In this document: positions 14,297 through 20,784 of the stretch, piece by piece | Numbering within the stretch: position 1 is the stretch's first letter | Layout of the letters: every line of letters begins with the position of its first letter | Source: Gammaproteobacteria bacterium | GTDB lineage: Bacteria; Pseudomonadota; Gammaproteobacteria; Pseudomonadales; Azotimanducaceae | Length of the DNA stretch: 21,909 bases | Reading direction: 5' to 3' | Assembly: GCA_003476445.1 (NCBI GenBank) | Contig: DMUF01000099.1 | Location: 480-22,388, forward strand | The notes under the pieces: generated by a model | Seen by the model: the letters and a program-made list of their open reading frames with translations, nothing else | Databases searched by the model: none | Told to the model about the DNA's origin: nothing | Position numbers and translations under genes: made by a program

Positions 14297-15673
14297 TCAG
14301 GCCTCGCGCAAAGGGTTGTTGCCAAGCGGAGTCAGCCGTGAAGGCAGGCGGCTTCTCGGGATATTGAGTCGTTGTCTGCGCTCCCAGAGGCTTTTCCGAC
14401 TGATGCCGAGCCGGCTTGCGAGCTCGGTTTCACTGAACTGGTCCTGGTAGGTCAGCACGAAGCTGACGAAGTAGTCCTCAATGGTCGTCTGAGTGGCGTT
14501 GACCGCTGGCGCGGCCGACGCGAGCCTCGCTGCAGGTGTCGCCGCCGGCGGAAAGCCCTCAGCAGAGTTTAGCGACAGCAAATGGGCTGGTATCACGGGG
14601 CTGTCGCTGAGTACCAACGCGCGCTCGATGGCGCTCTCGAGTTCGCGTACGTTACCCGGCCAGTGATATCCGAGGAGAGCTTTCCGAGCCTCCCCGTCGA
14701 GTCGCGAAGGTTCACGACCGAGACGCATCGAGAGCCTGGCGAGCACGGATTCAGCGAGCAGCAGGATGTCCTCGGGACGCTGGCGCAGAGGTGGAACAGT
14801 GATCTTTACCACGCTCAGGCGGAGGTACAGATCTTCCCGAAAGCTGCGCCTGGCGACCAGAAGCGGCAGGTCGCGCTGGGTGGAGGTAATGAGGCGGATA
14901 CTGACGGGTCTGCAGATCGATGACCCGATCCGACGAAGCTCTCCCGACTCGAGAACGCGAAGCAGTCGGGTTTGAGTCTGCAGTTCGAGCTCGTCGATGT
15001 CGTCGAGGAAAAGCGTGCCCCCATCGGCAGCTTCCAGCAGACCGGGTCGGCTGCGTGCATGAGTTTCATCCGCGCTGCCGTAGCCAAACAATTCAGTCTC
15101 GATCATGCCGGGCGGCAGACTTCCGCAATTCAGCGTGATGAGTGGGGCTGCGGCGCGCGGGCTCGCAGCGTGCAGCGCGTTAGCGATCAAAGTCTTGCCC
15201 GTACCAGACTCCCCGCTGATGAGGACTGTCGCAGCGGAAGGACCGATTCGTTGAATGGTGTCGAGCAGTCCGCGCATGGTCGGGCTGTCTCCGAGGATGG
15301 GACACGCTGCTCTTGGGCTGTTGTCCCAGCGCGAACGCTCCGCGAGGGAGCGCTCGATCGCGGCAATCAGCTCGAGCGGCTCGCAGGGCCAGGAGAGATA
15401 GTCGCTCGCGCCGGCCTTGATCGCAGTCACCGCAGCGCGCAGCTCAGGGTCTGAACTCAGAAAGATGACCGGAGGCAGACGATGCAGCTCTGGCAAGAGA
15501 TCGTTGTCTGCGCGCGCGTCCGCGATGATGCAAACGGGCTCGCTCGGACCACCGAGCGCAAAGATGTCATCGATCGATCCTGCGACCAGAGCGGTAATGC
15601 CCTGGTAATCCGCAGCAGAGGCGATTGCCGTGCGGATCACAGGATCGGAATGCAGGATGATCGCCTTCGTCAT
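14297..15673 (-). CDS. CbrB-like AAA+ regulator lacking GAFTGA
   Basis: A 458-residue regulator with NtrC-family layout: receiver-like domain (about 1-110), AAA+ domain (about 125-370) and Fis-type helix-turn-helix (about 398-440, ending LGISRKSLWERRQRLNIPR). The position between gluQRS and pcnB and this C-terminal helix resemble Pseudomonas CbrB. Key residues are altered. The receiver keeps Asp10 and a candidate phosphoacceptor Asp52, but the first acidic partner is Ser9 and the conserved lysine is Trp95. Walker A is intact (GESGTGKT, 154-161), Walker B is LFLDD (Asp for the usual Glu), and the sigma-54-contacting GAFTGA loop is replaced by GSADETHARS (199-208). Arginine-finger-like FREDLYLRL and WPGNVREL remain. 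No histidine kinase gene adjoins it. It probably acts without sigma-54, as repressor, sigma-70 activator or structural regulator; this is inference. Confidence 0.85.
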   Translation of the reverse strand: MTKAIILHSDPVIRTAIASAADYQGITALVAGSIDDIFALGGPSEPVCIIADARADNDLLPELHRLPPVIFLSSDPELRAAVTAIKAGASDYLSWPCEPLELIAAIERSLAERSRWDNSPRAACPILGDSPTMRGLLDTIQRIGPSAATVLISGESGTGKTLIANALHAASPRAAAPLITLNCGSLPPGMIETELFGYGSADETHARSRPGLLEAADGGTLFLDDIDELELQTQTRLLRVLESGELRRIGSSICRPVSIRLITSTQRDLPLLVARRSFREDLYLRLSVVKITVPPLRQRPEDILLLAESVLARLSMRLGREPSRLDGEARKALLGYHWPGNVRELESAIERALVLSDSPVIPAHLLSLNSAEGFPPAATPAARLASAAPAVNATQTTIEDYFVSFVLTYQDQFSETELASRLGISRKSLWERRQRLNIPRSRLPSRLTPLGNNPLREA

Positions 15674-15696
15674 GGTCGGATGGTAACAAAGGCGCA

Positions 15697-15709
15697 GGTG
15701 AGACTCACC
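15697..15709. promoter_or_regulatory. Perfect palindrome upstream of the CbrB-like gene
   Basis: GGTGAG-A-CTCACC is a perfect 6-bp inverted repeat around one base, centred 30 bp before the regulator start, within the 48-bp gap after gluQRS. The tight centre fits a protein-binding site better than an RNA hairpin. It may be an operator, possibly for the adjacent Fis-type regulator; no consensus for such a site is known to me. Confidence 0.4.
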
Positions 15710-15721
15710 GACTGCGACGGC

Positions 15722-16594
15722 TCAAGTGCTTGCAAGCGTGATATCCGACCCCGGGATCAGGTCGGGGTTCCACAGCGATACGGCGATGGACAGCAGTTCC
15801 TCGGGTGTGCGAACGGGCGTTTCTGCCGTCGGTTGCCCGAGTGCCCGAAGGGTCCAGCGCAGATTGCTGAGCGCCTCGTTATCACCCAGCGGCTGCGCGT
15901 GAGTTTGCTTCGAGAGCTTTTGCGCGGTTGAGTTCACGACCAGTGGCAGGTGAGCGTAGCTCGGACGTTTGAGCCCCAGCGCGTCCATAAGCGCCAGCTG
16001 AATACCGGTAAGTTGCAGAAGATCGCGACCGCGCACGACGCGGGTGATCTCTGCGGCACCATCATCCACCGCGGTGGCCAGCGCGTAAGCAAAGACGCCA
16101 TCGCGTCGGCGAACCACGAAGTCACCGTTTTCTGCGGCGACATTGATTCGCTGCGGTCCCCGGCATTGATCCTCGAACGTGATCATGTCGTTGGGGCACC
16201 GAAATCGAATGGCGGCCTCGATATCCGCCAGTTCGCGAGCGCGGCAGGTGCCGGGATAAACGGTCGCCCCAGCGAGCGCGAGCCTCGAGCAGGTGCAGCA
16301 GTAAGTCAGACCCAGCTTGGCAAGGGTTGCTAACGAGTGGGCGTATTGTTCTGTTCGCAGGCTCTGTCGGACGATGGCGCCGTCCCAGAACAGCGCGTGT
16401 GCTTCGAGCGCCCGGCAGATCGATGCTTCCGCCCCGGGGACGTTACGTGCCGAATCGAGATCATCGAAGCGGAGCTGCCACGCCAATCCCGCTGCTCTCG
16501 CATCCAACCAGGATGCTACGGCGGTAAGGAGTGAACCCCGGTGCAGTGCGCCCGTGGGTGACGGCGCGAAACGACCGGCACCGGGGTACGGCAT
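15722..16594 (-). CDS. gluQRS: Glutamyl-Q tRNA(Asp) synthetase
   Basis: GluQRS (YadB) attaches glutamate to the queuosine base at the wobble position of tRNA-Asp. The 290-residue protein resembles the catalytic half of glutamyl-tRNA synthetase and lacks the anticodon-binding domain, which is diagnostic. It has the HIGH-like segment FAPSPTGALHRGS (9-21), the zinc site CTC...Y...C (Cys100, Cys102, Tyr113, Cys117), and a KMSKS-like KLSKQ (226-230). The ATG lies 3 nt after the dksA stop, as in the dksA-gluQ operons of E. coli and Pseudomonas, so the two are almost certainly co-transcribed. No SD is evident, which fits translational coupling. Confidence 0.96.
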   Translation of the reverse strand: MPYPGAGRFAPSPTGALHRGSLLTAVASWLDARAAGLAWQLRFDDLDSARNVPGAEASICRALEAHALFWDGAIVRQSLRTEQYAHSLATLAKLGLTYCCTCSRLALAGATVYPGTCRARELADIEAAIRFRCPNDMITFEDQCRGPQRINVAAENGDFVVRRRDGVFAYALATAVDDGAAEITRVVRGRDLLQLTGIQLALMDALGLKRPSYAHLPLVVNSTAQKLSKQTHAQPLGDNEALSNLRWTLRALGQPTAETPVRTPEELLSIAVSLWNPDLIPGSDITLAST

Positions 16595-16597
16595 GGT

Positions 16598-17701
16598 TCA
16601 GCCGTGCAGCTGGCGTTCCTTGATCTCGTCAAGGGCTTTGCAGTCGACGCACTGCGTAGCCGTGGGGCGCGCCTCGAGTCGGCGCAGACCTATCTCTACC
16701 CCGCAGGTGTCGCAGTAGCCGAAGTCGCCGGCGTCGAGTCGCTCGATGGTCTGATCGATCTTCTTGATCAGTTTGCGCTCTCGGTCGCGAGTTCGGAGTT
16801 CAATACTGAACTCTTCTTCCTGAGTTGCGCGATCGGCGGGATCCGGAAAGTTGGCCGCTTCATCGCGCATGTGATGCACGGTGCGATCCACCTCCTCCAT
16901 CAGCTCCTGTCGCCAGCGCAGCAGGATGCTGCGGAAGTGGGAGAGCTGCTCCTTGCTCATGTAAGGCTCGTCTGCACGCGGTTCGTACTGCATGAAATTC
17001 CTGAACGGTGAGTTGGCTGGACGGGCGCCGCCCGGTCCTGGCAGGGTCGGACGCAAAGTCTTCCGTGCACGGGCGGGTGCACGGGACGGCTGCAGGGATG
17101 AGGCCGAAACCTCGACCTGAGCCGTGGTTACGGGTTTCGCAACGACGTTGATGCCTGAGGGCGTCTTCTTTCGAGGTGCCTTCGCGACGGTCTCCTCGGC
17201 AGAGCTTTGCGTCGCGGGCCGGCTGCTGGACGCTCCCTTGGACTGGGCGCTTCCTTTGGCGGGTGCGGTCGCTGCCTTCACGGCAGGGCTGCTCGCCGCA
17301 GGTGCAGTCGCCTTGCTGGAAACTCGCGATGCGGCGGGGGTCTTGGTCACGCTCGCAGTTTCATTGCTTTTCGCGGCGGCCGCTCTAGGGGCTTTCACGA
17401 CTGGCTTCGCTTCATTTTTGACCCGTGATTTGGCGGGCGCAGCGGAGGCCGGAGCCCTTGGCGTGACCTTTGGGTCTTTCCTGCCAGCGGCAGCACTCGC
17501 TATCTTGGCGACAGGCTGTTTCGCAGAAGATGAGCTCTCAGCGGGTTTTCGGGCGCCAGACGCTCGCCCAGACACCGCCTTCGCCGCGCTTTGAGCAACG
17601 GGAGCGGATTTTGCCTTTGGCGTTCCTGCGGTCGCTTTCGGCTTGGCCGCGGCCGCTACTGAAGACTTGCGAGATGTGCTCTTCGAGCCAGTTGCTGACA
17701 T
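16598..17701 (-). CDS. dksA: DksA with long basic N-terminal extension
   Basis: DksA binds the RNA polymerase secondary channel and, with ppGpp, resets transcription in the stringent response. Residues 237-367 match E. coli DksA almost end to end: YMSKEQLSHFRSILLRW, the coiled-coil tip NFPDPADRATQEEE with Asp287 and Asp290 (E. coli Asp71 and Asp74), and a four-cysteine zinc finger (Cys330, 333, 351, 354). Ahead of this lies an unusual region of about 235 residues, almost all Ala, Lys, Ser, Pro, Thr and Val, highly basic and probably disordered, reminiscent of histone-H1-like or AlgP tails. The ATG at 17701 opens the whole frame; an internal ATG at 16993 with AGGA 5 nt upstream could give a 131-residue form. 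It is the first gene of the minus-strand series. Confidence 0.94.
   Translation of the reverse strand: MSATGSKSTSRKSSVAAAAKPKATAGTPKAKSAPVAQSAAKAVSGRASGARKPAESSSSAKQPVAKIASAAAGRKDPKVTPRAPASAAPAKSRVKNEAKPVVKAPRAAAAKSNETASVTKTPAASRVSSKATAPAASSPAVKAATAPAKGSAQSKGASSSRPATQSSAEETVAKAPRKKTPSGINVVAKPVTTAQVEVSASSLQPSRAPARARKTLRPTLPGPGGARPANSPFRNFMQYEPRADEPYMSKEQLSHFRSILLRWRQELMEEVDRTVHHMRDEAANFPDPADRATQEEEFSIELRTRDRERKLIKKIDQTIERLDAGDFGYCDTCGVEIGLRRLEARPTATQCVDCKALDEIKERQLHG
16999..17003 (-). promoter_or_regulatory. Internal SD-like site before dksA Met237
   Basis: On the minus strand CAGGA precedes the internal ATG (16991-16993) by 5 nt. The protein from this ATG starts MQYEPRADEPYMSKEQ, close to the E. 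coli DksA body. It may allow a short DksA to be made from the same gene. Confidence 0.4.
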
Positions 17702-17862
17702 GGTTCCGGTCTCTCTTCGTTGCTGTATCCCGTATCCAGTCGAAGGTCGCGAGGGGTCGCCGGTCTTTGCGAAGGGCGCGTAAGCTACCAGAAGGAGTGA
17801 CGCGTGACCAGACGCGTTACTGGAACCGCGAGAGAGCGTTTGATGGGCTCCAAGGAGGGCAA
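17702..17862. promoter_or_regulatory. Divergent intergenic region dksA/aminotransferase
   Basis: This 161-bp gap must hold promoters for both the dksA series and the aminotransferase-sfsA pair. No clear -35/-10 pair was found. It contains the inverted repeat GTGACGCGT-N6-ACGCGTTAC (17797-17805 with 17812-17820, one G-T mismatch), which includes two copies of the palindrome ACGCGT. A third ACGCGT lies at 17900-17905, just inside the aminotransferase gene. The repeat may be an operator or a hairpin in the aminotransferase leader. Confidence 0.45.
17852..17859 (+). promoter_or_regulatory. Strong Shine-Dalgarno deciding the aminotransferase TTG start
   Basis: AAGGAGGG ends 3 nt before the TTG at 17863. 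The frame is open far upstream, but an in-frame GTG at 17797 has its AGGA directly abutting it, and an ATG at 17843 is out of frame. The TTG gives an N-terminus of family length. Confidence 0.65.
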
Positions 17863-19056
17863 TTGCCTGACAATCAGGTTGGAGATTTCGCGGCGCGTAA
17901 CGCGTCCATTACGCCGTTTCGGGTGATTGAACTTCTCGAGCGCGCTCGTGCTCTGGAGGCTCAGGGGCGCGATGTGATCCACCTGGAGGTCGGCGAGCCG
18001 GATTTTCCAACCGCAGCGCCGATCGTGGCCGCCGCACATCGCGCGCTGGAGGCGGGGGCGACTCGGTACACCCAAGCGCTTGGGATTCCGGCGCTCCGCG
18101 AAGCCATTTCCGGCTACTACGAAAGACAGGTTGGAATTCGGGTGCCGCCGTCTCGGGTGATCGTGACTTCCGGGGCAAGCGGTGGACTTCTGCTGCTGAT
18201 GGCGCTGTTGATAGGCCCCGACGACGAGCTCTTGCTGACTGATCCGGGATACCCCTGCAATGAGGTATTCGTCTGGCTGACTAACGGCACGCCGGTGCGT
18301 ATCCCGCTGCGACCTGAGCGGCAATTTCTGCTGAATGCCGCCGACGTGGACGCGCATTGGTCGGAGCGCACGCGCGGTCTTCTGCTCGCGTCGCCCGCCA
18401 ATCCGACCGGAGCCATGCTGGCTTCGGATTCACTGCGGTCGCTCGCGGACCTGGTGCGGCAGCGGCAGGGATTCTTGATCCTGGATGAAATCTATCAGGG
18501 TCTGGTTTACGAAACCGAGCGACCTTGTCGGAGCGGGCTCGAAGTTGCCGAAGATCTGTATGTGCTGAACAGTTTTTCCAAGTACTTCGGAATGACGGGC
18601 TGGCGCTTAGGCTGGATGGTGGTGCCGGAGGCTGCCGTTGAGCCTCTAGCCCGGCTCGCCCAGAACCTGTTCATTTCACCGCCAAGTTTGTCTCAGCACG
18701 CTGCTCTGGCGGCATTTTCCGAACCGGCGCTCGAGATCCACGAGTTGCGACGTCAGGCGTTCGAGCGCCGCCGCGATGTTCTCGTAAATGGTCTTGAATC
18801 CCTGGGTTTCGGGATACCGCTGCGTCCTGCGGGAGCCTTTTATGTCTACACCGATATCAGTCGGACCGGTCTTGATGCGATGACGTTCTGTACCCGGCTA
18901 CTCGAGGAGCACGCGGTAGCTGTCACACCGGGGGATGACTTCGGGATGATTAACCCGGAACGCTGGGTGCGCTTTGCGTTCACGGCGGATGAAGCCCGGA
19001 TAAAGGAATCCATTGAGCGCATCCGAGGCGCTCTAAAGGGCTGGGGGCTCGCATGA
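17863..19056 (+). CDS. Class I PLP-dependent aminotransferase
   Basis: A 397-residue fold-type I aminotransferase of the AspC/Ala-type group. It has DVIHLEVGEPDFPT (37-50), SPANPTG with Asn180, LDEIYQGLVYE with Asp208 and Tyr211 that contact the cofactor, and NSFSKYFGMTGWRLGW with Lys240 as the PLP Schiff-base lysine. A conserved arginine for the substrate carboxylate lies near the end (PERWVRFAF). The donor and acceptor cannot be assigned from sequence. Related genes lie near dksA in Pseudomonas. The TTG start is chosen from the strong SD AAGGAGGG. It is divergent from dksA and overlaps sfsA by 4 bp (ATGA), so the two are co-translated. In the upstream part of this frame the codons are only the reverse strand of dksA. 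Confidence 0.93.
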   Translation: MPDNQVGDFAARNASITPFRVIELLERARALEAQGRDVIHLEVGEPDFPTAAPIVAAAHRALEAGATRYTQALGIPALREAISGYYERQVGIRVPPSRVIVTSGASGGLLLLMALLIGPDDELLLTDPGYPCNEVFVWLTNGTPVRIPLRPERQFLLNAADVDAHWSERTRGLLLASPANPTGAMLASDSLRSLADLVRQRQGFLILDEIYQGLVYETERPCRSGLEVAEDLYVLNSFSKYFGMTGWRLGWMVVPEAAVEPLARLAQNLFISPPSLSQHAALAAFSEPALEIHELRRQAFERRRDVLVNGLESLGFGIPLRPAGAFYVYTDISRTGLDAMTFCTRLLEEHAVAVTPGDDFGMINPERWVRFAFTADEARIKESIERIRGALKGWGLA

Positions 19057-19772
19057 AATTCGATCAGCCGCTGGTGAAAGCTGTGCTGCTGCGGCGTTAC
19101 AAGCGATTCCTGGCTGATGTGGAGCTCGCCGATGGCACTTCGATGACGCTTCATTGCCCAAACACGGGTGCGATGACGGGTTGTTCCGATCCAGGATCGC
19201 CGGTCTGGTTCAGCGTGTCGAAGAACCCGGCGCGCAAATACCCGGGCACGCTCGAAGTCGTGCAGACTCCACGTGGACTTGTCGGCATCAATACCGCACG
19301 GGCGAATCGGCTCGTTGCCGAGCGGTTGGAGTCGAGAGACTGGCCGGGGCTTACTCAACACATCTCCGTTCGTGCAGAAGTAAGCTGCCAGACTCTGCGC
19401 CCGGAGACTCATGCCGTCCGGTTCGATTTTTGTCTCGAGGGGCGTGATCAACGCACTTGGTTGGAGGTTAAGAGCGTGACCCTCTGCGCTGCAGGGGGTA
19501 TCGGCGCATTTCCGGATGCGGTGAGCGTTCGCGCGCTTCGGCACCTCGATGCGTTACGCGCCTGTGTTCAGGCGGGCGATCGCGCGGTGTTGTTCTTCTG
19601 TGTACAACACAGCGGCGTAGTTAGCGTCACCTCCGCCGACGCGGTGGACCCGGTCTATGGCCGCTCTTTGCGGCAGGCGCGGGAGGAAGGGGTTGAGATC
19701 TTCGCCGGCCGCTGCGACTTTTCCCCTTCCGGCATCGAGTTGACTACACCACTTCCCGTGCTGCTCGATTGA
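19053..19772 (+). CDS. sfsA: Sugar fermentation stimulation protein A homologue
   Basis: The 239-residue product (E. coli SfsA: 234) shows family features: KRYKRFLADVEL-type opening (RRYKRFLADVELADG), HCPNTGAMTGCSDPGSPVW (about 33-51), NTARANRLVAE and a nuclease-like core with TWLEVKSVTLC followed by FPDAVSVRALRHLDAL. The E-V-K pattern recalls PD-(D/E)xK folds. SfsA was described in E. coli as affecting maltose gene expression and binding DNA, but its true role is unclear. sfsA next to dksA is a conserved gammaproteobacterial arrangement, here divergent rather than in line. The start overlaps the aminotransferase stop, and the 3' end overlaps the converging kinase gene by 29 bp. Confidence 0.95.
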   Translation: MKFDQPLVKAVLLRRYKRFLADVELADGTSMTLHCPNTGAMTGCSDPGSPVWFSVSKNPARKYPGTLEVVQTPRGLVGINTARANRLVAERLESRDWPGLTQHISVRAEVSCQTLRPETHAVRFDFCLEGRDQRTWLEVKSVTLCAAGGIGAFPDAVSVRALRHLDALRACVQAGDRAVLFFCVQHSGVVSVTSADAVDPVYGRSLRQAREEGVEIFAGRCDFSPSGIELTTPLPVLLD

Positions 19773-20760
19773 ATTCGTCGCGTTTTGCCCGATACGTGGC
19801 CGTGTGTCGGAAGCGCGCCCCGTACTGGGTCACAAGTCCCGCAGCCGCAAAGTTGCCGAATGCCGCCGCGACGGCGGGCTCTTTTCCTCTCGCTCGGGCG
19901 AACAGCACGCTGCCAGCGAAAATATCCCCCGCGCCGTTTGTATCCACAGGCTGGGCGGGGTAGCCGGGTACGGTGTGCGTCGAATGCGCATCCACCACCA
20001 TGCAGCCATGCTTGCCAAGGGTGATGCAGACCTCCCGCCCGATGTCTCGCAGCTCTCGCGCGGCGATATCAAGGCGGTCGGTGCCCGCCCACTCGAGAGC
20101 CTCTTCTTCGTTGCAAAAGAGCTGCTCAACGCCGTTGCCGAGAATCCGTGTAAGCCCTTCGCGAAAGAAGCGGACCATGCTGACATCGGACAGGCTCACA
20201 GCGGTCTTGATCCGCGCCGACTCGGCTTCCTCGCGCGCGGCTACCGCGGCGTCGAGCGCGGAGGCGCCGGAACTCAGGTAACCCTCGAGGTAAAGATAGC
20301 GGGATGCACGCAACGCCCCCGTATCCAGATCCACCGGGGTGAGCGCGGTGGAAATTCCAAGGAAGGTGTTCATGGTGCGCTCCGCGTCCGGCGTAACGAG
20401 CACCAGGCAGCGGCCTGATTTCCCCGGCACTGCGGGCAGCAGCGCATTGGCGTTGGTCATCACGCCGGCCTCGCGCAGGTCGGAGAGGAAGTGTTGCCCG
20501 GTGGCGTCGTCCGCCAACCGACAGGAATAAAACGCCCGACCACCGAACGCCTGGACCGCGTAAATCGTATTTGCTGCAGAACCTCCGCTGATTCGCTCGT
20601 GTTCGAGTTCGCGAAGTGCATCGATCAAAGCATCCATGCGCGGTTCATCGACCAGGGTCATGTGTCCCTTGTCGATGCCATGCTGGCGAAGGAAGCCCTC
20701 GTCGACGCGGTACTCCATATCGACCAAGGCGTTGCCGACACCGTAGACGTCGTAAATCAT
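19744..20760 (-). CDS. PfkB-family kinase, adenosine-kinase-like
   Basis: A 338-residue ribokinase/PfkB-family kinase that phosphorylates a sugar or nucleoside. It has the N-terminal GNALVDMEY segment, the glycine motif SGGSAANT (58-65) near the substrate site, CNEEEALEW (216-224), and the anion-hole motif DTNGAGDIFAG (273-283) with catalytic base Asp279. Many bacterial proteins of this type are annotated adenosine kinase, but the substrate is not certain from sequence; ribokinase-like or inosine kinase activity is possible. The ATG has a good SD (AAGGGAG, 20767-20773, 6 nt away). It lies 24 nt after hemL and is probably in the same transcript. Its stop lies inside the end of sfsA. Confidence 0.9.
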   Translation of the reverse strand: MIYDVYGVGNALVDMEYRVDEGFLRQHGIDKGHMTLVDEPRMDALIDALRELEHERISGGSAANTIYAVQAFGGRAFYSCRLADDATGQHFLSDLREAGVMTNANALLPAVPGKSGRCLVLVTPDAERTMNTFLGISTALTPVDLDTGALRASRYLYLEGYLSSGASALDAAVAAREEAESARIKTAVSLSDVSMVRFFREGLTRILGNGVEQLFCNEEEALEWAGTDRLDIAARELRDIGREVCITLGKHGCMVVDAHSTHTVPGYPAQPVDTNGAGDIFAGSVLFARARGKEPAVAAAFGNFAAAGLVTQYGARFRHTATYRAKRDEFNRAAREVV

Positions 20761-20766
20761 CCGCTG

Positions 20767-20773
20767 CTCCCTT
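20767..20773 (-). promoter_or_regulatory. Ribosome binding site of the PfkB-family kinase
   Basis: AAGGGAG on the minus strand, 6 nt before the ATG at 20760, inside the 24-nt gap after hemL. It supports the chosen start and independent initiation within a shared transcript. Confidence 0.6.
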
Positions 20774-20784
20774 CTTATCTTCGG

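Noticed and set aside
14287..14325. TTG start adding 13 residues to PcnB
   Set aside because: It lies inside the regulator gene and lacks an SD; the ATG at 14286 is simpler, though the true start is unproven.
14297..15673. Calling the regulator a standard sigma-54-dependent response regulator
   Set aside because: The general fold fits, but the missing GAFTGA loop and altered receiver and Walker B residues contradict that function.
15674..15721. A remnant of cbrA in the gap after gluQRS
   Set aside because: The 48 bp contain no recognisable kinase or transporter coding fragment.
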